Assembly: GCA_037127255.1 (NCBI GenBank)
Contig: JBANSL010000016.1
Span: forward strand, 8,558,501-8,622,500
Length of the DNA: 64,000 nt
Direction: 5' to 3'
From: Persicaria tinctoria
Taxonomy: Eukaryota; Streptophyta; Magnoliopsida; Caryophyllales; Polygonaceae
The notes under the pieces were generated by a model. It ran no database searches and had not been told where the DNA came from. It saw only the letters and a list, made by a program, of their open reading frames with translations. Position numbers and translations under genes: made by a program. Below, piece after piece: positions 45,544-55,752 of this stretch (position 1 is its first letter; each line of letters opens with the position of its first letter).

Positions 45544-45551
45544 TATTTATA
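45544..45551 (-). promoter_or_regulatory. TATA box of LDH1
   Basis: Minus-strand TATAAATA lies 115-122 bases upstream of the LDH1 start codon. The corresponding LDH2 position (about 55849-55857) reads the weaker TTTAAATA. Confidence 0.6.
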
Positions 45552-45699
45552 AACTTGACCCCGGGCGCATAATGTAATTATTTTTGGTGTTTGGGCCTGG
45601 ATTGTAATTAAATCAATTAATTTAGTTCTCTCAATTGGAACGTTGAAAAGGGAGGGAAGAGAGGAAGTTGGGTGGTGCGAATAGGAAGGAGACGCCTTT

Positions 45700-47102
45700 C
45701 GACCGCCCATTTCGTCGTCTCGTGTCCTCCAAGAAAGAAAAACGAGTCAAAAGAGGAGATTTTTATTTATAAAATATAGCAAGAAATTGAGAATGTTGAA
45801 AAAAGTTAAGAGTTGAATTTAGAGTCATAATAGATGATTCCAAAAATAAATAAATAAAGGTTGGTAGTTGTGGAAAATTTTAAATTACTTTGGGTGTGGC
45901 TCAAGAAAGTGATAAGAAATTGTGAATATATATAATTGATCCTTCCTTTTTTTTAAATTAATGAACATATATAATTTATCTTTCTAGATTGCTATGGGCT
46001 TATAAGTTGAAGGCGTGCTTATGTCACACAATTTATATGGAATTAAAAAAAAAATAGTCGAATTTTTTTTATAGGAACTAAATAGAATTAATTAATATTC
46101 CAATGTTGAGACATCAACAAAATTTGTGTGGGATATTTTCAGATTAAAATTGACGAATTTTATTAATCATTTCAAATTGATTTTTTTCCCCCAAGAGTTC
46201 AAGTTGCTTTTTTTTTCCAAGGGATTTCTAGTAGTGCAGTGTATAACAATTTTAATTGAAATAATTTGAACCTAAACATTTTATTTTAATTCTCTTTTTT
46301 TTTTACCACTTGAGTCAGATAATATTTTTACCTCAAGTATTATTTAAAGAGCTTATATTACTTTAAAATACTAAATATAAATATACATTTTTTATTTTTT
46401 TTTGCCAGGGAGTGCTCTCTAACACGATCAAACACATCATCTTCACCACTGGATACGTGCACACTATCCACACCTGATCTAATAACGAATGAACTTGTTT
46501 CCATGATCATGTAACAGGGAAAAAACAATAGGATAAGTCGACCACTAATTTAAAAAAAAAAAGAGGCCATTTTATAATATAATTGAATAAAGTGACAAGA
46601 AAATAAAGTGATGGTAAAACCGGGAGCAGTCTCCAAATCTATGTTCTCTTTTGCTTTGTGTTTCCACCGAAAAAAATGCCCAAACTTTTTAATTTGACCC
46701 ATTATTTAGAATATTCCATTCTTAGGAGGATATTCTGACGTCTAACCCATTATTAGAAAAAGTTTCATACAATCACCCATGTTAAAACAAACCAATTAAA
46801 AAAAATGAAATCTGGATTCTGGACTCTCCCAAATCATTAATTCGACATATCCGGAGCATGTTCATGCCTCACAAGATAGGGGCTGATAATAGAAAGAATT
46901 CTATTCAAACGAACCATCCTATCGTGTATATATATTGCTTATACCATTGTTGAAACAAATATACATTTGTTTGTGAATTTCAATGTGGCAGAAAGAGTAA
47001 TCTGCATGGCCTAATAATAGTTCAATTCAAGTCACACTCTCATAATTCGTTTTCCTTTAGGAGAATTTCCTTCAACTAATCATGTTATGTAAAATAACAT
47101 AA
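45700..47102. other. AT-rich DNA upstream of LDH1; no gene seen
   Basis: Largely the non-coding part of segmental copy A, ending near 46790. No open frame or element end is supported, apart from A- and T-runs. Confidence 0.5.
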
Positions 47103-47955
47103 TCTATCTATCTATATATCTATCTATATAGATATACTAAAACCAATGCATTGTTACCTACGTGGCGGCGTGTGGGTTCATTTGCCTATGTGGCGCCGCA
47201 TGAGTGCATCTCGCAAATCTTTCTCACGTCAAAAAGGAAATCTAATTAAAAAAATAATTAGATAGTTCTAATCTAATTATAGAATGATATGTTATCATAA
47301 TTTACAGAAAGTTATATAATCCACCATCTATCTATCTATATATTTTAGTTGATTGACAAAAATATAAATATAAAACATTCCATAGTCATACTTACCAAAA
47401 ATATTAATAGATAAATATGTAGTGTTTGATAAGTGCTAATTTATTTATATCTAGATCATTTTCTGGTGAAAATTTTTTATTTATATAACAAATAATTATT
47501 TAATAATAGTTATTTTATTTATATCTATATTATTTTTTGAGCCTAAAAATATTGATAAAAATATTATGTAGCCACGGTCCATCTATCCATAGCTATTTTA
47601 GTAAACTAACATAATAAATATATCATATATATTCTATTAAAAAATAATTTTTTTTTAAAATCAGTTATCTATTAGATTACATAAGATTCAATTAATGGTA
47701 GATTTGAAAAAAAAAAGACCTTTTACCTTATAAATGTGAAAATTTTTTATATTTTGAGAGAATCTACATAAAAGATACGGATTATTCTAATTATATATAA
47801 TCTATCGAACTAATTTTATTTATATCTATATTATTTTTTGGTGGAAAAAATTATTTATATTTAGATTATTATTATTTTATTTATTGAAATATATCTAAAT
47901 TATTTATAATGTTGTATTAATGTACTCTCCGTGCACGGAACGGGACCTACACTAG
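47103..47955 (+). mobile_element. Short non-autonomous Helitron
   Basis: Starts TCTATCTATCTATATATC after A, with the family head ATACTAAAACCA at 47134. Ends with a GC hairpin (CCGT..ACGGG, 47929-47944) and CTAG at 47952-47955 followed by T. Length 853 bases; no coding sequence. The second line of sequence (CCTACGTGGCGGCGTGTGGG) resembles the GTGGCGG stretch of the Helitron at 25558. Confidence 0.82.
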
Positions 47956-48282
47956 TACAATAATATTGTGGGGTTGAAGGAAAGAGAATGTCCAAAAACA
48001 TGTCTTAGTCATTCAAGGAATATACTACATGTAATCCGATTAAGGGACTGCCCTCCGGGAGGAGTGTACCCGAGCATACCGTCAGCGCGCGCACCTCCGA
48101 ATCCGGAGTTGGCTCTGATACCATCTGTAAGACCCACTTACAGGGTCTTAAAAGGCGCCAACTCATGTCACCTAACCTTGGAGCCTGAAAAGGAAGAGCT
48201 TTTGTAACATGAGTAATGTTTGAATCACTTATAAATCACTCCCAACATCCTTATGATATTCGATGTGGGACGAGGTGTTACA
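47956..48282 (-). mobile_element. LTR retrotransposon fragment: one LTR plus primer-binding site
   Basis: On the minus strand a 157-base LTR (48126-48282, TGTAACACC to GTCTTACA) is followed after two bases by TGGTATCAGAGCC (48111-48123), the exact initiator-Met tRNA primer-binding site. About 155 bases of internal DNA follow and break off at the Helitron end at 47955. The short LTR suggests a TRIM-type or small non-autonomous element. The second LTR is not found. Confidence 0.82.
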
Positions 48283-49268
48283 CCTCATGACATGGGTGGT
48301 GTTTTGTTAATATAGATTATTTAATGGATAGTTTTGTGTAATTTTGATTTTAGTAGGTATTTAAGTGAAAATTAATATATTTAATTAATGAGTGATTTTG
48401 TGTAATTTATCAATCTTCCAGCGGTGTTTGTGGTGTGCATGGGTACGTGGCAGTGGTGCTGACCAGAAGTGATACGTGGTGGTGGAGTTTTCCCGGGAAG
48501 AAGAATTTGTCAATTTTCTTCGATCTGGACTTTTCATTAAATTCCCAAATTAATTTTGATTCAGGATTTTATGTACAATTTATGCTATTTCCACTAAGTT
48601 TTTTTTTAATATATACTCCATATAATTATTTACACAGACATAGATGGATCTAGGCGGGGGCAAGCGGGAGCATACGCCCCCCTTTCATCCGACGAGTCAA
48701 CTATATTTTTCTAAGCATCGATAGCTTTGTTTTGTTATATTATAAGTCTGAATCCGATAAACGAGTAAAAAGTTATGATCGTTTGAAAGTTAAACACAAA
48801 TTAATTAATATTTCAAATGTCTTTTAATAAAGCATGATTCTTTTATAGTTTACTTAATTTGATATTTTGGCAATATAATTCAACCAAAGAGCTTAGAAAC
48901 AAGAGGTTATATTACTAAATTCGATAATTATATAAGAAATTATGCAAGTTTAAAGTTTGTATATCTTGTTACACGTTATTGAAGGCTAAGAGAACAACAA
49001 TGTGCATATTGATTTTGTAGGTTTCAAACGATATATTTTTAGACGAAAAAAATGTTGTTATCGATTAAAATGACATCGTTTTATCGTTTAAAGAGAAAAC
49101 AAAAATATAACAACTACTGACACAATTTTAAATTAAAACATCACTGTTTTGAGAAAAAAAAAACGCTGTGTTTTGTACTAAAAAAACATATGTTTAAACT
49201 AAAATATCATTGTTTAATCTAAAATATCATAGTTTTGGTTTGCTAAACATACTATGAAAAAATCTACG
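48283..49268. other. AT-rich DNA left of the Pack-MULE
   Basis: No gene seen. At 48640-48690 the motif GGCGGGGGCAAGCGGG with CGCCCCCC resembles sequences near ends of decayed plant hAT elements. A related GGGGGC motif in opposite orientation occurs right of the Pack-MULE at 53118-53150. Confidence 0.35.
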
Positions 49269-50157
49269 GAAATTTCGCGTGGTACCCCTGAGGTAAGGGG
49301 TATTTCACGCGGTGTACAAAAGTTTGACATATTTCGCCAAATGCCCTTGAAGTTTGTAAAGTTTTCGGCTCGTGCCCTTCCGTCATCTTAAGTTAACTTT
49401 CCGTTAAATAATAAAATAGTATATGAAAGAAAAAGAAAAGACGGTAGGTTCTTCCTGAGCAAAGAAGAGAAGCGTACAGGGAGTTCGGACTTCAGGGGAG
49501 GGAGGCCACGAGAACATGACGCCGGTGGATGGACAGACGCTAATGGAAGGAGGAGTTCTGCGTCGACGACTACTCTAGAGACAGCTGTCAACTCGACGGC
49601 CGAGGATTCATGCAATATCAACAATTGAGGCTTTAGGTATGTCTTTCTATTTTGTGCCTTTTAAAATTTGGAATTTAGGGTTTAGGGATTGGATTTGGAA
49701 ACATTTCGCTGATTTTGTTTGAGGTCATGCTTCCTATATCACTTGCAACTTCTCAGGGATGTTTTCATGGTTTCAAGTCATTTGGTTGTAGCAATTGAGA
49801 TCCTGAAAATTGGAGAATTCAAATTGGGGGTTTCCAATTGGGATACTAGCTCGTATTTCCGAAAATTAGGGTTTCGAATTGGGGATTTTCACTCTGAATT
49901 TGTGAATTGGGGATTTTCGGTTTCAGCTTTTGTGTTCTCTTTTGATGAAAGCTTTTACTGCCTGCACAACCTCCATCTAGCCATCATCTTGTCAAGTTCT
50001 TCTTTGAATTCTATTGTACAACTTTTAGGCAGAATCAATTGATGATTAAAAGATGAGAAGATAATTGTTTGCATGAGATGCTGAATGATGATCATATAGA
50101 AATTTAGAATATGATCTGCAATCTTTAATTCATGGCTTCGATTGTAAATCTTTTCAG

Positions 50158-50956
50158 CTTGAAGTACAACAATATTGCAATGGTGACAATTCTGAAGAAC
50201 GTGACAAATATTTTGACAGCAATTGGGGAACTTTACATTTTCAAAAAAACACCAGAATCAGAAAGTGTGGACTGCCATGTTTTTGATGGTACTAAACACT
50301 CTTAGTTTACTGCAAGTTTTTTAAGACAAGAATATAGCTAGACACGTGTGCTAGGCAATTGTTTTGGATTAAAAAAGTGATAATCTCATGTCTGCCAGTA
50401 AATCTTGCATCTAACATCCATGGAAGTGACAAACATTACATTACTTACCCGTCTTTCCAAACATGCTAACCTGCTCTTTTGTGTACCTTGCAAACCTCGA
50501 GTGTGAACAAGTTTTATGGCTTTTGTGTACCTTGCAAACCCGTCTTTCCAGAGGAAATTGATTGCGCATCCCCGTGCAATTCTGTGAATATGCAGAGATG
50601 TAATTTTGCTGCCAATGTTCTGGGTGGTAGCAACATTCAGTGGGTTGCTTGGACTTGCCATCAGTTTCACATCTATGTGGTTTTTAAATCAAACAGGCCC
50701 CACTACTTACAGGTAATTCCATCTTGTAGCTTTAGATAGATAAATTTTGGAAGCCTAACTTTGCTCCGGTGTTCAACAACCAACACAACCTTTACGTATG
50801 TTAGATAGTACGCAGAGTCGTTACTTAAGAGTGAAGAGCTGCTTTTTTTTCCCCGCAGCCTTGTAGGTTCCTTGAATAAGATACCTCTATCTGTAGCTGG
50901 AATATTCTTATTCAACGTTCCACACTATCTAACAAACTCCGTCAGCATACTATTTG
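50158..50956 (+). pseudogene. Captured GDP-mannose transporter (GONST-type) exons
   Basis: Two exon pieces with AG/GT borders and introns. At 50158-50289 the reading LKYNNIAMVTILKNVTNILT, AIGELYIF then, after a one-base frameshift, KVWTAMFLM matches the plant Golgi GDP-mannose transporter family (GONST1/GONST2). At 50859-50956 LVGSLNKIPLSVAGIFLFNV and LTNSVSILF match the conserved C-terminal membrane region, with donor GTAAGG. Middle exons are missing or unrecognisable. Introns are retained, so the fragment was captured as DNA. It is not functional; antisense or sense transcripts from the MULE could affect the parent gene. Confidence 0.82.
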
Positions 50957-51271
50957 GTAAGGAAAATCACTCAAACAGCTGTTTTATTCGAAATCTGCTG
51001 AAGGCTGTGTAAGATGCTTATCTAGAACTGTAGATGAAATGTGCAAGTACGAATTATCTATATGCTGAAATTGCTTGGCAAAAGTCGAGAATAGATAGTG
51101 AAGAGGCAACTGCTCATTTTATAATTAGCATATATAGCTCATGAAATTGTATTGAATCAAGTTAACTTAATTCATTCCAATTTGTTATTGGCATTGGCAA
51201 AAGTCGAGAATAGATAGTGCTTGCACTAATTGTGCAATTGCACAGGGGCGTTGTCTAATTTTATCTTACTA

Positions 51272-51342
51272 AGCCTATTAGCTCAAATGGTAGAGCGATG
51301 TGTTTAGACACAAAGATGTGGGTTCGAATCCCACATAGGCTA
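51272..51342 (+). tRNA. tRNA-like sequence (pseudo-tRNA), forward
   Basis: Seven-bp acceptor stem AGCCTAT/ATAGGCT, D-stem GCTC/GAGC with loop AAATGGTA, and T-arm GTGGG-TTCGAAT-CCCAC all pair perfectly, and A- and B-box promoter motifs are present (TAGCTCAAATGG, GGTTCGAATCC). The anticodon arm is not canonical: TGTG(TTTAGA)CACA gives a 6-base loop. Probably a degenerate tRNA or tRNA-derived element, not a working tRNA gene. Confidence 0.6.
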
Positions 51343-51374
51343 TCTAGATATTGAGTTTGATTCTATGCATGATA

Positions 51375-51636
51375 CTCCCTCCGTCTCGAAATAGATGTCA
51401 TTTTAGCTCTTTAGTTTTGTATCAAAATAGATGTCATTCTAGGTAGTGTAAAGTAATGATTTGTATTGATTTGTGTGTTGTTGACTTTTTTAAAGGTTTT
51501 TGATTGGTTAAAAAATGTAGTGGGTAATAAAATTAATGAAAAAGTTAGTGGAATGATGATGTTGATTGATGGATGAGTGTTTTTATTAAAATTTGTGCAT
51601 AAGGCTAAAATGACATCTATTTCGAGAGGGAGGGAG
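51375..51636. mobile_element. Stowaway MITE
   Basis: Terminal repeat CTCCCTCCGTCTCGAAATAG on the left and CTATTTCGAGAGGGAGGGAG on the right, with TA target duplications at 51373-51374 and 51637-51638. The inverted repeats extend through GATGTCATTTTAGC. This is the hallmark of Tc1/mariner-derived Stowaway elements. It sits between the two tRNA-like sequences. Confidence 0.95.
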
Positions 51637-51699
51637 TAGCAATTTAAAAAAAATAAAAATTTCATATGTATAAAGTTGAACTTCCAATTAAATTGAGAT

Positions 51700-51770
51700 T
51701 AGCCTATGTGGGATTTGAACCCACGTCTCTGTGCATGAGCACATCGCTGTACCATTTGAGCTAATAGGCT
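51700..51770 (-). tRNA. tRNA-like sequence (pseudo-tRNA), reverse
   Basis: Mirror of the copy at 51272: same 7-bp acceptor stem and GTGGG/CCCAC T-stem (loop TTCAAAT), 71 bases long, in opposite orientation. The D-stem is partly broken (GCTC/CAGC). The central hairpin TGTGC-TCAT-GCACA contains CAT but has only a 4-base loop. The two copies could pair with each other in one transcript. Confidence 0.58.
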
Positions 51771-52079
51771 TAAATTTTTATGTTGAATAAGAGCATAATT
51801 TTGTCAAGTGAACTTAAAATCTAGCATGGCATCATACCTTAAAATTTTTTAATGTATTCTAATTTCTACTTTACAATAACTATATAAATGGCTTTTAATT
51901 GGAATTGGAACCAATAAAATCCAGTCAGCAAGTTGCTGTTGCTTTTTGTCTACCAAATTGAGCAAATTTCAGATTTTTTTTTTTTCAAGAGGTAAGGTGA
52001 AAATGATGGGATCAATCCTTTTGAAGACAAATATACACAGGAACCAGGTTAGCGAAGAACAAAGATAGGAGTAAGATGA

Positions 52080-52860
52080 ATAAGGATCAGTACCTGCTCA
52101 ATATCCCTCACGGCAGGGGTACTTCTAAGAGAATCACCCATTTAAGTTGCAGAATCCCAATTCTTGAAGAAATATCCACCAGAGAGCCCCACTGACAGCA
52201 AACTCCCAAACTCACCTCCATTAAAGTATTACTCTACACAATCTCGGCTCTGAAATATAGAGCAAACTGTCATACTCTAATCTTACTACCATCATCCAAG
52301 AACACCAAAAACCATTCTTCAGTATCAAAAGGAATTCAACTGGTGGATCCCCAAATTCTAATAATTAAAAACATAATTTGCAATAGCAGTAAGTCAGTAA
52401 CTCAATGTAAAAAATTAGTAAAAAGTGTATGACAACAGAATTTTTTTTGAAAACAAGCAAACTCAAAAGTACAAGCAACACATTAATCATATACTAGAAC
52501 AGTGCACAGAGACAGATTTTCGAAAACAAAGACAAATTTTTCACAAACTCGAATTGCAACTCAGTTCAGAACTCAAACCCAAATTTTTAAGATAGCAGCT
52601 CCAATACACTTGTAAACCCTACTTTGAGATAGAAACCCTAATTCACATTACATAATTACAAACTAACTAAAGAAATCGAGTAATTCAAACCCAATTACAC
52701 TTGTAAACCCTAATTTTCGCAAAGGGGTTCGAAATGTCGACATACCTGGGAACACCATCAGGAGGATTACGGTGCGGCCTACAAATCCAGTCGGCGTCGC
52801 CGACCGGCGTGTTCACCTTCCTCTCTCATCCTCGCGGCGACCTGTTCCTTTTTTCCTCCT
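52080..52860 (-). pseudogene. Second captured gene 5' fragment in the Pack-MULE
   Basis: On the minus strand, from the right end inward: a GC-rich leader-like stretch (52860-52747) ends with donor CCCAG/GTATGT, and a second exon (about 52210-52094) has an ATG at 52141 reading MGDSLRSTPAVRDIEQ before a GTACTG donor. This has the layout of a host gene's 5' UTR intron and first coding exon. I do not recognise the parent gene. Transcription from the right terminal repeat would read it in sense. Confidence 0.5.
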
Positions 52861-53569
52861 CCTCCATCGCCTTACGCTTTCTCTGTTCGATCTTCTTTCC
52901 TTCTTTGTTTTGATTTTCATTTTTTTAACGGAAATTAACGTCTGCTGTTAATTATAACTTGAGAAGGGCACGAGGCGAAATTTCCTATAAACTCAGGGGT
53001 ACCGGGTGAAATAGGCTAAACTTTTGTACACCGTGTGAAATACCCCTTACCTCAGGGGTACCACGCGAAATTTCTGAAAAATCTATCGAAGAGTGAATCA
53101 ACAATTTGTATAAAACTTCGCCCCCTCGATAAATTTTTGGCTCCGTCCTGTATACAGAATATCTGACCAACATTCTTTCGTACCTGAGACAAAAACTCCA
53201 ATTAGAATATGAGAGTCCATAGTCCATAAGAGTGTTTGAGATGAAAATAAACAACGTGATCAAACCTTAATTATTTGCCTAATTAAAAATACTTAAAAAC
53301 TCTAATGTACTTTTTCACCTAGACACTACATCCTTATTACAATTAGAGCTAGCAACACACGACCTAACTTGAGGACACCGATCTGATACAAAATTCGATC
53401 GACACCTAAATATATGAAAAAAGTTAGGATCTGAGACTGACTGATCCAATCCGATTTAAGTTCGAACATAAAAGCAATCCGAACTATAAATTGTTTTGTT
53501 GAGATCGATGCCAATAGTTATCTTGTGGGCGCAGATACAATTTTGAATCTAATACATAACTTCAATAGA

Positions 53570-53780
53570 GTTTTTTTTTGGTGGAAAAATCGGGGAAACC
53601 CCAAGTAACAAGAAGCAAAACAAATAGCAGTACAGTTAATCAGGACACAACCGGTCTCTAGTCAGCCCCAGCGCATCGTCCCACAAAAGCTGAAGACACG
53701 AGGCCGGGGGATCCGGAAAGTTATGAAGACCAGCAGGTAAGGAGAGAACAAGGGCTGCCATGGCATCAACAGCCATGTTA
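53570..53780 (-). mobile_element. Retroposon-like insertion (SINE or LINE 3' scrap)
   Basis: Begins with a T-run (53571-53579) read as a poly-A tail on the minus strand, followed by about 200 bases of GC-richer sequence. ACTTCAATAGAGTTT-like direct repeats occur at 53560-53574 and 53820-53833, compatible with a target duplication, although the right copy is 40 bases beyond the similarity end. Family not identified. Confidence 0.45.
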
Positions 53781-54028
53781 AAGTGGGTCAAAATAAAAAC
53801 TCTATTGAATGAAACTCTACTTCAATAGAGTTTCATTCTAAATCAATTGGAAATATTTAATTAAGAGACCAACAATGCTGTCATCTTAAAGTGGGTCAAA
53901 ATAAAAACTTTACTCATATAAAGCATTACAATAGATTTATTAAACACCGTACTGATCGATACGTATACAACTTGCATATATGTGAGACGTGGGTAAAGCA
54001 AACACAGTTTTTGAAAATCACTTCGATC

Positions 54029-55752
54029 TTAAATAACAAGTTGATTCTGCACCTCCAAGATGGTCGCAGCAGATTCTCTAAGCTTATTCACTTCTTCGTC
54101 GGTTATAGTCATGTTGACGACGCTTTTCACTCCGGTTCTCCCCAACTGTGTGGGCAAGCTAAGGAAGACCTCGCCGCCCTTTATACCATGGAACCCGTTC
54201 GCTAGGACCGACACCGGATGGATACTTAGTTGGTCTCGAAGGAGTGACCGAGCCAAGTTGGCCACCGAGTAGCCGATGGCCCAAGAGGTGTAGCCCTTGA
54301 GCTTGATCACTTCGTAGGCCGCATCAACCACGGCTTTGTGGATATTCGCTAGCGTCGCCTTCTCGTAGCGGATATTGTGTTCGTCGAGGAAGCTGAGCAC
54401 CGGGATTCCGCCGACGCTTATGCTCGACCATAGTGCCACCGAGCTATCCCCGTGCTCTCCTACTATCATCGCCTACACGCATATAAATCTATACAATATA
54501 AATCTTCATATATGATTCGATCACTACAAGAAAATTCTTTTTGTGACAAAACAATTCGTCGCCCAAATCTTCAATTCGTCGCCTTAGCCGCATATAAATT
54601 TAAACGTTACCTGAACGTCCTGAGCGTTGACCTCGAGATGGTCCGCAATGAGGAACCGGAATCGAGACGAGTCAAGATTGGTGCCCGACCCGATAACCCG
54701 GTTGGAGGGGAAGCCGGATAGCTTCCACGCCACGTAAGTCAACACGTCAACGGGGTTGGAGACGATAAGCAAAATGGAATCCGGGGAGTGCTTAACAAGC
54801 GGAGGGATGATCTTCTTGAAGAGGGCCACGTTCCTCTGCAGCAGGTTTAGCCTCGACTCGCCCGGGTTCTGACGCGCTCCCGCCGTCACGATGCACAGGT
54901 CCGATCCGGAGGTCACCGCATAGTCCACGTCAGCCACGATCTTCGTCCGGGGGAGGAATGCCGCCGCGTGCTGGAGGTCCAGCATCTCCCCCCTCAGCTT
55001 CTCCGGGATCGCGTCCACCAATGCTAGCTCGTCCGCCACAGCCTAATCGATTTTCGGAGACGATTTTAGTTTCATGGTTTAACATTTTCGATCCGGATAT
55101 ATAACAATAATAACCTACCACATGAATTATCAGTTCAACTCCATGAGTAAGGTCAGGCCAATCTAAGAAGCTCGTAGTCAGTCTTTCCCCATCGAAGTTA
55201 GAGAATGATTTCATACGAACAGGCCACCCATGGGGCTCGAACCTGAGACCTCAAAAGGGGGCGACTAACACTTCCTTTGTACAAACTGATCAAACAACCA
55301 TGAAGGAGCCTGTTTGGCATTAATCTAGCTTAAAATTAAAATTTTAGAGATGCATGTCTCAAAATTTTAGCATTTGTAAATTGATTAAAAGAGTAAATTC
55401 TTCCTTGGCATGACAAATTACATAGAGTTTTACAAAACTGTTTTTTCAAAAACTGTAAAAAAACTCTGCCACACCTCGTTGAAAAGCTCCAATAATTAGC
55501 TTTTGTCAAACAGGCCTGAAATGGTTGTTGAACCTTTTCAAAAGACGAGTGAACTCGATCGTGTGCAATAGTTACCTGGGTGAGAATGGTTTGAGCAATG
55601 GCCATGCCGACATTGCCAGTGCCAATGACAGAGATCTTAGTGTGGCGCTTGGTGGGGGAGGGAGGGGCAGCGTACTTGATCGGAGTGAAAAATGACCTCG
55701 AGAAGTCGAGTCCACCAGGGCCAAGTGACGAGTTGGATCCGTTCTTGTGCAT
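54029..55752 (-). CDS. LDH2: L-lactate dehydrogenase, copy 2
   Basis: Three exons: 55576-55752, 54611-55042 and 54029-54472, 350 residues. It is a tandem duplicate of LDH1 in the same orientation about 10.3 kb away, with the same exon phases. Key residues are intact: GTGNVGMA for [13 protein letters not shown] with the pyruvate-specific Gln, NLDSSRFR and GEHGDSS. Differences from LDH1 are few and conservative (for example K/N and H/Y in the N-terminus, A/S in VTSGS, N/D in HSPDS, I/T near the end). Intron 1 is 533 bases owing to a SINE-like and a MITE insertion, and intron 2 holds a CACTA-like terminus. The upstream TATA motif is weaker than in LDH1, so expression may have diverged. Confidence 0.95.
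54532..54590 (+). mobile_element. CACTA transposon terminus in LDH2 intron 2
   Basis: CACTACAAGAAAA at 54532-54544 is the standard terminal inverted repeat of plant CACTA (En/Spm) elements, and repeats of ATTCGTCGCC follow as subterminal motifs. No opposite terminus lies in the intron, so only one end remains. LDH1 intron 2 lacks it. Confidence 0.7.
55075..55300 (-). mobile_element. tRNA-derived SINE-like sequence in LDH2 intron 1
   Basis: The minus strand contains GGTTCGAGCCCCATGGGTGG, a B-box-like Pol III motif, in a stretch absent from LDH1 intron 1. An A-box-like region would lie about 35-45 bases upstream (55270-55285). No clear poly-A tail or target duplication found. Confidence 0.5.
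55308..55515. mobile_element. MITE in LDH2 intron 1
   Basis: Terminal inverted repeats GCCTGTTTGGCA and TGTCAAACAGGC flank 208 bases of AT-rich DNA; the interior also pairs partly (AGCTTAAAATT... with ...AATTAGCT). The GCCTGTTTGG end is like that of several hAT- or PIF-type MITEs. Confidence 0.7.

Larger units (their letters stand above)
43465..46790. repeat. Segmental duplication carrying LDH, copy A
   Basis: This block matches 53905-58015 in order and orientation: 3' flank, LDH gene, promoter and far upstream DNA. Far-upstream anchors include GATGGTAAAACCGGGAGCAG at about 46611 and 57787 and GTTTCATACAATCACCC near 46764, matching near 57998. Copy B is longer because of later insertions. 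Confidence 0.9.
49269..53074. mobile_element. Pack-MULE with about 145-bp terminal inverted repeats
   Basis: Left end GAAATTTCGCGTGGTACCCC and right end its reverse complement, with similarity continuing about 145 bases inward through TGAGGTAAGGGGTATTTCAC and GTGTACAAAAGTTT. Outside both ends lies a similar sequence (TGAAAAA-TCTA-CG) that may be an imperfect target duplication. The 3.8-kb interior has no transposase but holds exon fragments of a nucleotide-sugar transporter, another exon-bearing fragment, a Stowaway element and two tRNA-like sequences. Carrying host gene fragments between long inverted repeats is the definition of a Pack-MULE. Confidence 0.88.

Noticed and set aside
49264..49268. 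Exact 9-bp target duplication for the Pack-MULE
   Set aside because: The flanks (TGAAAAAATCTACG and TGAAAAATCTATCG) are similar but need gaps to align, so no exact duplication is claimed.
48640..53155. Possible hAT-like element with GGGGGC-rich ends surrounding the Pack-MULE
   Set aside because: The motifs at 48650-48690 and 53118-53150 resemble ends of decayed hAT elements, but no convincing terminal pairing or 8-bp target duplication could be found.
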